A DNA stretch of 64,000 nucleotides from Bdellovibrio sp. ArHS (GCF_000786105.1 NZ_JTEV01000015.1:95728-159727), one strand, 5' to 3'; numbered from the stretch's first letter, positions 1 to 11,995 are shown. Translations and numbers: made by a program. The notes: generated from the sequence alone by a model not told the origin.

Positions 1-1
1 T

Positions 2-622
2 AATTCACAATTGACCTTCCAAACTGGTGGCGACAGCCCTGGTGGAGTTATCGCGTCGATCACGGGAACAGTTTCAAATCTGTTACCGAAATTGAATTGG
101 GCGAAACAACATGGACATGCCCGTGTTTTGGAAAGCACCAGCTTGATCGTCGAAGACGGTAAAAAAGGTGAAATCAAACAAGTCACGGACCAGCCTTACC
201 CGGTGATCGGCAAAGACGGAACTCAAGGAACAGCCTTTGCGTCCGTGGGTATCGTAACGGCCATCACGCCTTCGCTTTTGGGTGAAAAATCCGGCAGTGT
301 TAAAATGGATATGAGCTTCGAAGTCAGCAGCTTATTGGGTAATACACCGATGGGTGCACCGATTGTGAGTAAAAACCAAATGTCCAGTACGGTGACTGTG
401 CGTGACCGTCAAAGTGCTGCCGTGGGTGGTCTGATCCGAAACTCCACTTCCACAGGCTACAATCGTCCAGCTGGACAAAAGAACCCGATCATCAGCCTTT
501 ATGCATCTAAAGACTTCATCAAGCAACAAAGCCAGTTCGTGGTCTTTGTAACACCCATTGTGAAAACTTCTGCAAGCTCGGGCGCTGAGCAAATTAAGAA
601 GAAGTTCCGTTTACGCGACTAA
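2..622 (+). CDS. cpaC: Tad/Flp pilus secretin (CpaC/RcpA type), C-terminal part
   Basis: The gene runs in from before the window; about 206 codons of its 3' end are visible. The protein forms the outer-membrane ring through which the Flp pilus or Tad secretion substrate passes. The visible part has the conserved secretin core: a VKMDMSFEVSSL strand, then a STVTVRDRQSAAVGGLIRNS stretch that corresponds to the secretin motif ending in GGLI, then closing barrel strands with FVVFVTPIV. The next gene, an ATPase of the same system, starts 53 bases later on the same strand with its own ribosome site. The Tad assignment rests on those neighbours; the secretin assignment rests on sequence. Confidence 0.85.
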   Translation, partial: NSQLTFQTGGDSPGGVIASITGTVSNLLPKLNWAKQHGHARVLESTSLIVEDGKKGEIKQVTDQPYPVIGKDGTQGTAFASVGIVTAITPSLLGEKSGSVKMDMSFEVSSLLGNTPMGAPIVSKNQMSSTVTVRDRQSAAVGGLIRNSTSTGYNRPAGQKNPIISLYASKDFIKQQSQFVVFVTPIVKTSASSGAEQIKKKFRLRD

Positions 623-675
623 GATCTCGTAAACGGACCTCCCATTCCAGCCGATAAAGGAACTGGAGGTCTGCA

Positions 676-2892
<2,217 letters not shown>

Positions 2893-2895
2893 TGT

Positions 2896-3771
2896 ATGAG
2901 TTTCCTGTTTAACGAATGGATTATGATTCCCTTATTTGGTGTGTGTGTGTTCACCATTGTTATTCTTTGGGCGGACAAAGCCATCGACTGGCTTCACAAA
3001 AGAAGTTTAGGCCAAAGAGATGAAGTGATCCGCCTTCTGCGTTTAATGGGAAATGAAGTGGACGAAAAGAAGATCACCATCATGATCCTACTTATGAGCT
3101 TCGGCGTCGGCGCTTTGGCGTTCCTGGCGCTATGGCCCAGCGTTTTGATGGGATTTATCTTCGGAGCTTCTTTAACCGTCGCCGGATGGCAGCTTCCTCT
3201 TTTGCTAGTAAGAATGACTTATGAGCAGCGCTGCTCTCGTTTTACCGACCAGATGGTGGACGGCCTGACTATTATGGCCAACGGCATTAAAGCCGGCTCC
3301 AACCCTCAAGAATCCATGAAGCGCGTGGTAGAGATCATGGGAAATCCTATCAGTCAGGAATTCGCACAAGTTCTATATCAAATGCAAGTGGGTGATAGTT
3401 TTGAAAGCGCCTTGAATGATCTGGGCACACGTATTCCACGCCCCGACGTACAAATGTTTGTTACTGCCATCAACATTCTAAAAGAAACCGGTGGTAACTT
3501 GGCAGAAACTTTCCAGACTATTGTCTTAACGATTCGAGAAAGACAAAAAGTTGAGAAAAAAATTCAAGCATTGACCGCGCAAGGTCTCATGCAAGGGGTT
3601 ATCGTCACTCTGATTCCGTTCATTTTGATGGGCGTCTTTTTCATGGTGGACCCCGGTTTCATCAAGCCTATGTTTAACACAACCCTAGGTCTAGTGTTGC
3701 TATTCGTGATGCTAGCGTTGCAAGTAATTGGTGGCGTAGTAATCAAAAAACTTGTTACCATTAAAGTGTAG
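2896..3771 (+). CDS. tadB: TadB-like inner-membrane platform protein (GspF family)
   Basis: A 291-residue integral membrane protein of the type II secretion F (GspF/TadB/TadC) family, the inner-membrane platform on which the TadA ATPase acts. Membrane segments lie near residues 9-27, 58-75, 80-100 and in the C-terminal 60 residues. Between them is the cytoplasmic GspF helical domain (TDQMVDGLTIMANGIKAGSN and later TGGNLAETFQTI). It begins three bases after the stop of the fused ATPase, so the two are translated together. Tad systems normally have two such proteins, TadB and TadC; only one is present here and the next gene is unrelated. Any second subunit must lie upstream of the window or elsewhere. 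Confidence 0.85.
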   Translation: MSFLFNEWIMIPLFGVCVFTIVILWADKAIDWLHKRSLGQRDEVIRLLRLMGNEVDEKKITIMILLMSFGVGALAFLALWPSVLMGFIFGASLTVAGWQLPLLLVRMTYEQRCSRFTDQMVDGLTIMANGIKAGSNPQESMKRVVEIMGNPISQEFAQVLYQMQVGDSFESALNDLGTRIPRPDVQMFVTAINILKETGGNLAETFQTIVLTIRERQKVEKKIQALTAQGLMQGVIVTLIPFILMGVFFMVDPGFIKPMFNTTLGLVLLFVMLALQVIGGVVIKKLVTIKV

Positions 3772-3802
3772 TTTGTCAGTTTCAAGGAAGAGGTAAATTA
3801 TA

Positions 3803-5455
3803 ATGAAGAAAGCAGTTTTGGCGTTCGCTTTTCTTTTTTCAGCACAAGCTTTTGCGCTTGTGGATATGAAAAATGCCAACTATTCCAATACATGGATTGA
3901 TATGGATGTTCCCGGAAGTGGTTATGATCTTAAGATCGTTCGCACTTACAACAGCCGTTCACTATTCAATGGTATGTTCGGATTTGGCTGGTGTTCTGAT
4001 TTTGAAACTTCCATGGAAGTAAATGCTGAAGGTAACATCAAAGTAAAAGAGTGCGGCGGCGGTCTGGAAGTCACTTTCTCTCCCCGCGAAGTCACTCGCA
4101 AAGATGTTGAAAGTACCATCGCCCAAATCATCACGCGCATGAAGGCTGAAAAGAAAGTCGGATTGACGGAAACGGCTTTGAATAATTTGAAAACTCAACT
4201 GCTTGAAGACGACAATGCTCGCTCTGAATATGCAGCTCAATATGGCATCAAAGTTCCGGTCAAAGAAGGCACTAAGTTTTATGCCAACGGTCGCGAGGTT
4301 GAGCATTTTATCTTCAATAAAACTTATTACACACGCAATCTTCCCGATGGCAGCGCTCAGCGCTTCAGCCCTCAGGGAAAACTGACACACATTTACGATA
4401 AAAATGGCAACTACCTGAAGTTTGACTACGACAAAGATGTTATCGCTACAATCCAGGACAACAATGGTCGCCGCTTGGGATTCAAGTATTTCCAAAATAA
4501 GAAAGTTAAAACGATCACAGGACCGAATGGTTTGATGGCAGAATATAAATTTGCCAACCTAGATGATCTGGCTTCCGTGAAGAATGCCTGGTTGAAAACT
4601 TACACTTATGAATACGATGAACTTCACAATCTGACAAAGGCCACTTGGCCGGACAAAACATTCGTATCCATCAAGTATGACAAAAAGAACGACTGGGTTG
4701 TCGCTTTCGCTGATCGTGACAAATGTATCGAGTCTTATAAATACGAATCCTCTACAAACGATCCTAAGAATCACTATTGGTCGACGGTTAAAAAGACTTG
4801 CGGCAAAGAAGTGATGGCTGACAACAAGTACGAATTCTGGCATCAACAACGCGCAGACGGTCAGTACTTCCTGCAACGTGTGATGACGACTGTCAGCGGA
4901 AACGTCACGGATATCACTTACCACGAAGTTTTCGGCAAACCTGTTTCTATCCGTAGAAATGCCGATCGTATTTCTTATGAGTACTATCCGGACGGACTTG
5001 TAAAAGTAAAGGCGGCGCCCAATGTGCGCATGGCTTTTGAGTATGACCCGAAAATCAAAAAGGTCAGCTCAGTCACCAGCACCTTCTTTAACGAAAAAGG
5101 GGCCAAAGTAGCCACCAAAGCCACTCAGTTTAAATACGATGGCAAGGGGAACCTTTCTTACGCTCAGAATAGCGATGGTCAAAAAATCAATATGACTTAC
5201 GATAATCGTGGTCGTATTGCAACGATCACAGACCAGGCAAAAAAGGTGGTAAAAATCGAATACGAAGAACGCTATGGCAAGCCTTCGATCGTGACTCGCC
5301 CAGGCCTAGGAACAATCGTGGTTAGCTATAAACCCAATGGCGAAATCAACAAAGTAGACAGCAAAGAAGGTCCTTCCGTCGCAATGCAAGTTGCTAGTAC
5401 CTTTAATAACTTGTTAGATATCATTGCCCCTGCAACCGCGGAATTGTATCTATAA
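3803..5455 (+). CDS. Exported RHS/YD-repeat protein
   Basis: A 550-residue protein with a clear signal peptide (MKKAVLAFAFLFSAQAFA). The N-terminal part (about 25-90) resembles the conserved start of RHS proteins: a YDLKIVRTYNSRS strand, then FGFGWCSDFET. The remainder carries degenerate YD repeats such as YDKNGNYLKFDYD, YEYDELHNLTKATW and FKYDGKGNLSYAQN. RHS/YD repeats fold into a hollow beta-cocoon that can enclose a toxin or bind surface ligands. This one is short, ends soon after the repeats and has no recognisable DPxGL cleavage motif or toxin tip. It follows tadB by 31 bases on the same strand with an AGAGG ribosome site. A role as Tad substrate, adhesin or pilus-associated protein is inference from position. 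Confidence 0.8.
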   Translation: MKKAVLAFAFLFSAQAFALVDMKNANYSNTWIDMDVPGSGYDLKIVRTYNSRSLFNGMFGFGWCSDFETSMEVNAEGNIKVKECGGGLEVTFSPREVTRKDVESTIAQIITRMKAEKKVGLTETALNNLKTQLLEDDNARSEYAAQYGIKVPVKEGTKFYANGREVEHFIFNKTYYTRNLPDGSAQRFSPQGKLTHIYDKNGNYLKFDYDKDVIATIQDNNGRRLGFKYFQNKKVKTITGPNGLMAEYKFANLDDLASVKNAWLKTYTYEYDELHNLTKATWPDKTFVSIKYDKKNDWVVAFADRDKCIESYKYESSTNDPKNHYWSTVKKTCGKEVMADNKYEFWHQQRADGQYFLQRVMTTVSGNVTDITYHEVFGKPVSIRRNADRISYEYYPDGLVKVKAAPNVRMAFEYDPKIKKVSSVTSTFFNEKGAKVATKATQFKYDGKGNLSYAQNSDGQKINMTYDNRGRIATITDQAKKVVKIEYEERYGKPSIVTRPGLGTIVVSYKPNGEINKVDSKEGPSVAMQVASTFNNLLDIIAPATAELYL

Positions 5456-5471
5456 AGGAGTAGGTGATTAT

Positions 5472-5765
5472 ATGAAAAGACTTTTGGCCTTATCTATTTT
5501 GTTAGCTGCTCTAGGTACATCTTTCGTTGCCACCTCTTCTTTCGCTCAAGAAGACGCAGGACGCACGGTCAATCCCGGAGACGATCCCAATGAAGCTAAA
5601 AGCACCAAGCCATTAGAGGCTGATGTTGCTTCAACGGGTATCTGTCCCGAGTGTACGGCGCGAATGAAGCACACTCGCCTTAATGACGACACGACTTACA
5701 GACCTAAGGGAACAGCCGCTCCAGGCGCCACAGGTTCTGGCTCACCTGCTGAAGGTAATAGATAG
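5472..5765 (+). CDS. Small exported protein with a CPEC motif
   Basis: A 97-residue protein. An upstream ATG at 5424 lies inside the RHS gene; I start at 5472 because a signal peptide (KRLLALSILLAALG through SSFAQ) begins there and AAGGAG lies 11 bases before it. The mature part is short, polar and rich in Gly, Pro and Thr, with one CPEC pair (CxxC) that could bind metal or form a disulphide. I recognise no family. It is the last gene before a strong terminator, so it probably ends the Tad-RHS transcription unit. Confidence 0.7.
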   Translation: MKRLLALSILLAALGTSFVATSSFAQEDAGRTVNPGDDPNEAKSTKPLEADVASTGICPECTARMKHTRLNDDTTYRPKGTAAPGATGSGSPAEGNR

Positions 5766-5796
5766 ACTGTCTAATCTATTATCATCCGGTGAACAT

Positions 5797-5828
5797 AAAA
5801 GGGCTTTGGTATCCAAAGCCCTTTTTAT
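5797..5828 (+). terminator. Rho-independent terminator after the Tad-RHS unit
   Basis: A 13-bp stem (AAAAGGGCTTTGG with CCAAAGCCCTTTT) around a three-base loop, followed by a T-rich run. It lies about 30 bases after the stop of the small CPEC protein. Confidence 0.9.
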
Positions 5829-5860
5829 TTCTTCCTATCCCTGCCTTATTTGATTCTGCC

Positions 5861-5875
5861 GTCTCAGTTTGAGAC
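5861..5875. promoter_or_regulatory. Inverted repeat GTCTCA-N3-TGAGAC
   Basis: A perfect 6-bp dyad with a three-base spacer, about 10 bases upstream of the sigma-54-like element at 5884. It could be a regulator site. It is much closer to the promoter than enhancers usually are. Confidence 0.35.
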
Positions 5876-5883
5876 ATCTTTAC

Positions 5884-5899
5884 TGGCACAACCAGTGCA
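5884..5899 (+). promoter_or_regulatory. Candidate sigma-54 promoter
   Basis: The sequence TGGCACAACCAGTGCA has GG and GC exactly 10 bases apart, as the -24/-12 elements of RpoN promoters require. TGGCAC is perfect; the -12 part has GTGC in place of TTGC. Transcription would start near 5910, about 45 bases before the ATG at 5955. Confidence 0.5.
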
Positions 5900-5954
5900 T
5901 TAAAGCTTCTTTGAGTAGGTTTTATTTTTTGATACTCGTGATAAGGAGTTTTCT

Positions 5955-6149
5955 ATGAAGAAGATGTTCGGATCTATTATTGCGCTTTCTATTATTGCAT
6001 CAGCGTCTATGTCTGTTGCCGGGACATCTGCGGTATGCAATCACCAAACGAAAAGCGGTCGCTTTGCATCCACGAACCCGGAAAAAGTAAGAGTGGCTAA
6101 GTCGACGGCCAAAGCTGGAGCTGAAGCAGCAGCATCCGGCCAGAAGTAA
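5955..6149 (+). CDS. Small exported protein, 64 residues
   Basis: A signal peptide (KKMFGSIIALSIIASASMSVAG) precedes a mature part of only about 40 polar residues, rich in Lys, Ala and Ser with a single Cys (AVCNHQ). The ribosome site AAGGAG is well placed before the ATG. The gene stands alone between two terminators and behind a sigma-54-like element, so it seems to have its own control. I know no family for it. Confidence 0.7.
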   Translation: MKKMFGSIIALSIIASASMSVAGTSAVCNHQTKSGRFASTNPEKVRVAKSTAKAGAEAAASGQK

Positions 6150-6171
6150 TCTGCAATCTGAAATTGCCCCC

Positions 6172-6220
6172 AAAAGGAAGAGTGTCTATCCCCCCTTGGA
6201 TGCTCTTCCTTTCCCTTTTT
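6172..6220 (+). terminator. Terminator after the 64-residue exported protein
   Basis: Stem AAGGAAGAG (6174-6182) with CTCTTCCTT (6203-6211), a 20-base loop, followed by TCCCTTTTT. The loop is long but the T run is good. It lies between convergent genes. Confidence 0.65.
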
Positions 6221-6225
6221 AACGG

Positions 6226-6486
6226 CTAACGAACAGCCTTTTCGTGCGCGCCTTCTTGAAACCCATCCACTGTACTTGCGACACCGTCTTTAAGCGTACG
6301 GCCCAAGTTGCGAATTGCCATCGCGCCACCTGCCGCTGCACTTTGTACATATTCTGAAACTGTGGATCTTTGCAGCCAACGGAATGAATGATATTCGATC
6401 GAAGCGCCGCCGATTTTGACCTGCATAAGCATGACCAAAAGCATTGTGAAGCATAAGCACTTGATAACAAACTTAAGTTCTTCCAT
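6226..6486 (-). CDS. Small membrane-anchored protein downstream of a receiver
   Basis: An 86-residue protein with one hydrophobic segment at residues 6-24 (FVIKCLCFTMLLVMLMQV) that could be a membrane anchor or uncleaved signal. It is followed by a small-residue, helix-prone region (AAAGGAMAIRNLGRTLKDGV). Its start overlaps the end of the CheY-like gene by 14 bases, which suggests joint translation. An overlapping frame at 6219-6470 is less protein-like, with many Trp, Cys and Arg. No family is recognised. Confidence 0.55.
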   Translation of the reverse strand: MEELKFVIKCLCFTMLLVMLMQVKIGGASIEYHSFRWLQRSTVSEYVQSAAAGGAMAIRNLGRTLKDGVASTVDGFQEGAHEKAVR

Positions 6487-6865
6487 GAGTGGATTCTCCC
6501 TGGTGCGGTAAAACTTTGGAAATCGCCTCTAATATTTGTTCTTTGGTAAACGGCTTAGTGACATAGGCATCAAACCCCGCCTCGTAGGCTTTCTGCACGT
6601 AGGCCTCTTGATCGATCGTTGAACAGCCAATCATTTTTATTTCAGGATGAAGTTCTTTGATGGCTTTTGCCGTTTCAATGCCATTTCTTAAGGGCATAAC
6701 CATGTCTAAAAAAATCACTTCCGGCAGGGTGGATTGAACAAGAGAGATGGCTTCATCACCATTTGAGGCCTCACCGACGAAGACACCGCCGGCAGAAGTC
6801 ACAATGTTCTTCACCAACTCACGTAAAAAAGCGGCATCGTCGATAACAGCAAAACGTATCTTCAT
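6473..6865 (-). CDS. Stand-alone CheY-like response regulator
   Basis: A single receiver domain of 130 residues with no output domain. All catalytic positions are present: acidic pair D9-D10, phospho-acceptor D54 in FLDMVMP, hydroxyl residues S82/T83 and K104 in the TKPF motif. Such proteins act by binding a partner when phosphorylated, for example a flagellar switch or a kinase relay. No histidine kinase or chemotaxis gene is nearby, so the partner is unknown. The only neighbour in the unit is the small membrane protein overlapping its 3' end. Confidence 0.9.
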   Translation of the reverse strand: MKIRFAVIDDAAFLRELVKNIVTSAGGVFVGEASNGDEAISLVQSTLPEVIFLDMVMPLRNGIETAKAIKELHPEIKMIGCSTIDQEAYVQKAYEAGFDAYVTKPFTKEQILEAISKVLPHQGESTHGRT

Positions 6866-6909
6866 ACCGCTTCAGTATAGATTTTAGTTCGAGCTTTGGT
6901 GAGTGGATT

Positions 6910-8127
6910 TTAGTGACCCCAACGATAGCCCAGGGAAAACATATACAGCGAGTTGGTCACACTGACATTAGAAGGCGTCGCACCCGTACCTGGGTCGGGC
7001 ACCCCTGCGGCGCCATCAAAGACATTTCTTTCCGCACTAACACCCAAATTCCAGATCATCTGACCTTCTCGCGAGAACTTCCACTCGCCGCCAGCATCAA
7101 GACCAATACGAATACTTTCCTCTGAAGACCCAGAGCTCAGGTTGACACCCGTGGTAGATTCCGAATGTTGCAGACGTGGAAAGAAGGTTCCTCCGACCAC
7201 CCAGGAATAGTTCAAAGACGTAGGGATGCGAGCTTTGAGCCCCACACCCAGTCCCGATGTTTTAAGCCGGGCACGAGACGTGTTGTCGCTAGGCACATTC
7301 ATCTTGCTTTCATTGAATAGGACTGAAAATTCGACGGAGCTTGATTTACGAGAAACACCAAAGAACTTTCTGAAGTTAAAACCCAAATCCAAATATTCGT
7401 ATTTGGCAGGGATTCTTGAGCTATCCACAATTGAATCCACATCCGCCGCCAAGGAAAACATAATTTGTCCACTCACACCAATTCGGGGAGTGAACCACAC
7501 ATTAGTTTTCAGTTTCAGCGCATTGAAGAAGCTTTGATAATCACGGAACGAGTAATTTGACTGAGAGTCGTTGTACACGACAACAGGTGTGACATCCAAC
7601 TCCACTTTATTGTTACGAATGTCATCAGGATGAATTTGCTCGCGATAAAAATCATAGATACGGTCCGCACGGCTCGAAAACAGGCTTTCTGCGTGTTCAG
7701 ACAAGGTGGGCTCCTGGACGTCTGCCTCTACAGGCAGTTCCTTAACAGGAATAGCTGGGTGAGCCGAAGCAGGACTAGACGTTCCCCCTAGCGGAGCCGT
7801 CAATAAAGCTGCCTTTTCCTGGGCTGCTTTTGCCTCTGCCAGCTTCTTTTCTTCCTCTTTGCGTGCGGCTTCAGCCTTTGCCTGCTGAGCGGCCTCTTCC
7901 GCTTTTCTTTCAGCTTCCAATTCACTTTCTTTCAGAGTTCTGACCTTAATGCCATCAGAATCTGTCACTACGGGCGCAGCTTCCGCCTCGGAAGCTGGTT
8001 TGCGCGAAGTTTTTTTGCGAACCTCATAACGTCCAGAAGCAAAACCTTCAAGACCTGTCTGCGCATGAGAAATTTCCGCAGAAGCGAGGAAGGAAATAAT
8101 AGTGACGATTGAAACGAAGATTTTCAT
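6910..8127 (-). CDS. Exported protein with a predicted outer-membrane beta-barrel
   Basis: A 405-residue protein with a signal peptide (MKIFVSIVTIISFLASAEISHA). Residues about 60-120 form a charged Ala/Glu/Lys helix (AERKAEEAAQQAKAEAARK) that may be a coiled coil or periplasmic spacer. From about 170 to the end it has alternating hydrophobic strands and closes with SLYMFSLGYRWGH, as outer-membrane barrels often do. It is divergent from another predicted barrel protein at 8190, 62 bases away. No specific family is recognised. Confidence 0.7.
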   Translation of the reverse strand: MKIFVSIVTIISFLASAEISHAQTGLEGFASGRYEVRKKTSRKPASEAEAAPVVTDSDGIKVRTLKESELEAERKAEEAAQQAKAEAARKEEEKKLAEAKAAQEKAALLTAPLGGTSSPASAHPAIPVKELPVEADVQEPTLSEHAESLFSSRADRIYDFYREQIHPDDIRNNKVELDVTPVVVYNDSQSNYSFRDYQSFFNALKLKTNVWFTPRIGVSGQIMFSLAADVDSIVDSSRIPAKYEYLDLGFNFRKFFGVSRKSSSVEFSVLFNESKMNVPSDNTSRARLKTSGLGVGLKARIPTSLNYSWVVGGTFFPRLQHSESTTGVNLSSGSSEESIRIGLDAGGEWKFSREGQMIWNLGVSAERNVFDGAAGVPDPGTGATPSNVSVTNSLYMFSLGYRWGH

Positions 8128-8136
8128 AGGAAATTA

Positions 8137-8168
8137 TTCGGCTCTCGGTCCGAATTACTTGACGTCAA
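8137..8168. promoter_or_regulatory. Two dyads between divergent envelope genes
   Basis: The short gap between the two divergent genes holds TTCGG-N8-CCGAA (8137-8154) and a perfect 10-bp palindrome TTGACGTCAA (8159-8168). They are placed where a shared repressor or activator could act on both promoters. No known operator is matched. Confidence 0.35.
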
Positions 8169-8189
8169 ATTGACGAGTTTTCAGAGGCA

Positions 8190-9803
8190 GTGCAGAATAA
8201 ATTTATGAAATCATTTCTTCTTTGCTTTCTCTGCATCACGTCCTGTTTCATTTTCGTATTTTCGACGGCGCATGGCCAGACCATTGCCCAGAACACGTTT
8301 CTCAGCACCGTCGATCAGGACCTAGCAATCAAGTCCATCGTTTTGGTACCCACGATCGACAACGTCAGCGGAATTTATTCGCGGCCCGTGGAAGAAGAAC
8401 TAAGAAAAATTCTGAACGAAGACAAACAGTGGTCTTTGGCAAACTATCCTGCCGATCTTAAATTGAATGCAGCCCTTTTGGACGAGCGCCCCCAGGATGT
8501 CCAAAAAATTTTAGAAGCTGCGAAAAGTGAAGCGGCACTGACTTCAAAAATCATTCGCGGCCCTCGCGGCATCACAATCACCTTAACACTTTTTGTGGGA
8601 CGCGAAGGGTTACCGCTATTGCAAGAGTCCTTGAATGATTACAAAGGGTTTGAAACCGCCGAAATTAAAAATGAAGTCCGAAAGCTTTTCGAAAACTTGA
8701 AATACAGAATGCCTTTTCGTTCGACGATTCTAAGTCGTCGGGGTCAGCAAGTGACTTTAAATTTGGGAAGTGCTTACGGCTTAAAGCCGGAAAGCCGGGT
8801 TTCAGTTGTACAGATCATCAAGGTCAATCGTCATCCGAAATTAAAGTTCATGGTCAGTACAGAAAAGGAAGTCTTAGGCCGCGTGAAACTTTTCAAAGTG
8901 GAACCTTACTTAAGCTTTGGTTATGTTGAAATGGAAAAAGAACCCGGCGTCATCGCCGTGGGTTCGAAAGTGATGCCGGATGAATTTGTAAAGTATTCTG
9001 TTCCGGTCACGACCCCATCAGGAAAAGTTTTGCAAGACATCTCGACCCGTCCTGATAAGGAAGTCGCCTTCGGCGAAGATCCGCAGGAATGGTTGCCAAC
9101 TATGCCACCTCAGTTCGGAAAAATTGAACTGCTAGCTGGCTTTTCCAGCTACACCCAAAACAGCAATCTACAAACCGCAGGGTCGATCAGCGGCAGCAAC
9201 AATCTTGCGCCTAATATTCTGGTTCGCGGAGAAATCTGGCTGAATCCTGAGTGGTACGTCGGCGTTCTTCTCAGACAATCGGTCTTTTCGATTGATAACA
9301 AATTGAGCGGCTCTTCGCCGGGCAGTCTGAATATGTCCATGGGTCAATACGGCGTAAATCTAGGATACAATTTTCTTTTAACCAGTGACTTCTTCGGTCC
9401 GAAGCTGCAAATCGCCGGCGGCTATACCAACACTAATTTTAGCGTCGACGACAGCACCCCGACGGCATTCACAACAATGAAATACGGCGGCTTCGCTTTC
9501 AGCGTGGCCGGACAATTCCCGCTATCCGAAGAAATCCCCGTCGATATCGGCGGTAAATTAGATTTCTATCTAAACCCGTCATTAAGCGAAAGCAAATCCA
9601 GCGGCGCTTCTTCGGACAACAAAATTAACAGCTTCAGCTTCTTCGTAGACTATAAACTTAAAACAAGATTCAAAATCAGAGGCGAACTTCTTCTAGAAAA
9701 CTACACCTCAGACTTCAGCGGCACCGGCCAAAGAACAGACCCAGCCACAAGCACCAGCCACAAAATGACAACCCTCATGAGCGGAGTCCAATATCTGTTT
9801 TAA
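8190..9803 (+). CDS. Exported protein with periplasmic N-terminal part and C-terminal barrel
   Basis: A 537-residue protein. The GTG at 8190 is used here; an ATG at 8205 would also keep the signal peptide (KSFLLCFLCITSCFIFVFS). Neither start has well-spaced Shine-Dalgarno. Residues about 45-190 look like a periplasmic alpha/beta domain (IVLVPTIDNVSGIYSRPVEEEL). Residues about 190-280 resemble the small beta domain seen in FlgT-like proteins (VTLNLGSAYGLKPESRVSVV). From about 310 there are strands of a predicted outer-membrane barrel, ending LMSGVQYLF with a terminal aromatic. The FlgT resemblance is only an impression; no flagellar genes are nearby. Confidence 0.7.
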   Translation: MQNKFMKSFLLCFLCITSCFIFVFSTAHGQTIAQNTFLSTVDQDLAIKSIVLVPTIDNVSGIYSRPVEEELRKILNEDKQWSLANYPADLKLNAALLDERPQDVQKILEAAKSEAALTSKIIRGPRGITITLTLFVGREGLPLLQESLNDYKGFETAEIKNEVRKLFENLKYRMPFRSTILSRRGQQVTLNLGSAYGLKPESRVSVVQIIKVNRHPKLKFMVSTEKEVLGRVKLFKVEPYLSFGYVEMEKEPGVIAVGSKVMPDEFVKYSVPVTTPSGKVLQDISTRPDKEVAFGEDPQEWLPTMPPQFGKIELLAGFSSYTQNSNLQTAGSISGSNNLAPNILVRGEIWLNPEWYVGVLLRQSVFSIDNKLSGSSPGSLNMSMGQYGVNLGYNFLLTSDFFGPKLQIAGGYTNTNFSVDDSTPTAFTTMKYGGFAFSVAGQFPLSEEIPVDIGGKLDFYLNPSLSESKSSGASSDNKINSFSFFVDYKLKTRFKIRGELLLENYTSDFSGTGQRTDPATSTSHKMTTLMSGVQYLF

Positions 9804-9819
9804 TAGAAGCACCAGATCC

Positions 9820-9853
9820 AAAAATAAAAAAGCCCGGGAATAATCCCAGGCTT
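9820..9853 (-). terminator. Terminator of the groESL unit
   Basis: Stem GCCCGGGA with TCCCAGGC (one C/A mismatch) around a four-base loop. Read on the minus strand it is followed by a T-rich run, 32 bases after the groEL stop. It may also stop read-through from the convergent gene. Confidence 0.75.
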
Positions 9854-9885
9854 TCGAAAAAGAACGAAGATGTTCGGCAAGCCGA

Positions 9886-11532
<1,647 letters not shown>

Positions 11533-11558
11533 TTACTCCGTTTTATTATTTAATTGAA

Positions 11559-11861
11559 TTAGTTGAATACGCCCAAGATGTCTTCTTCGCGCATCATTAG
11601 GTATTCGTCGCCCTCAAGTTTCAACTCTGTGCCTGCGTATTTTCCGAAAAGCACTTTGTCGCCAACTTTCACTTCAAGAGGAAGTACCTTTCCGTCTTCA
11701 GTGATACGGCCTTTGCCAGTAGCGATGATTTCGCCACGTTGTGGTTTTTCTTTTGCTGTATCTGGGATGAAAAGTCCGCCAGCGGTTTTTTCTTCTTCCG
11801 CCATTCTGCGAACTAGAATTCTGTCATGAAGTGGACGAACGCCAATTTCGTTCTTAGCCAT
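11559..11861 (-). CDS. groS: Co-chaperonin GroES
   Basis: A 100-residue GroES that caps the GroEL cage. It has the typical [12 protein letters not shown] start, the mobile loop with [18 protein letters not shown], and the end [17 protein letters not shown] lies a few bases before the ATG. The gene has a sigma-70-like promoter just upstream, and no CIRCE repeat (the HrcA site) is visible. Confidence 0.98.
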   Translation of the reverse strand: MAKNEIGVRPLHDRILVRRMAEEEKTAGGLFIPDTAKEKPQRGEIIATGKGRITEDGKVLPLEVKVGDKVLFGKYAGTELKLEGDEYLMMREEDILGVFN

Positions 11862-11894
11862 GTATGCCTCCGTTATGATTGTAACAACGAAGGT

Positions 11895-11922
11895 AATATG
11901 AATCTGCTGGGGTAGGAGTCAA
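11895..11922 (-). promoter_or_regulatory. Candidate groES promoter
   Basis: On the minus strand, TTGACT (-35, 11917-11922) and CATATT (-10, 11895-11900) are 16 bases apart, about 35 bases before the groES ATG. The base before the -35 makes it CTTGAC, which also resembles the heat-shock sigma-32 -35 box, so the controlling sigma factor is uncertain. Confidence 0.5.
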
Positions 11923-11925
11923 GGT

Positions 11926-11956
11926 CAGGTGCCCAATTTTTCTTATGACGCACCTG
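11926..11956. promoter_or_regulatory. Inverted repeat CAGGTGC-N17-GCACCTG upstream of groES
   Basis: Perfect 7-bp arms (11926-11932 and 11950-11956) sit immediately upstream of the -35 box. This could be an operator in place of CIRCE. It could instead be a weak hairpin ending the upstream gene, but it has no T run. Confidence 0.4.
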
Positions 11957-11995
11957 TTAATTTCAGAAATTTCAGGAACTTATAAATCAGGAAAG

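Noticed and set aside
6219..6470. An 83-residue frame overlapping the small membrane protein
   Set aside because: Its composition (many Trp, Cys, Gln, Arg) is not protein-like, and the other frame has a membrane segment and coupling to the receiver gene.
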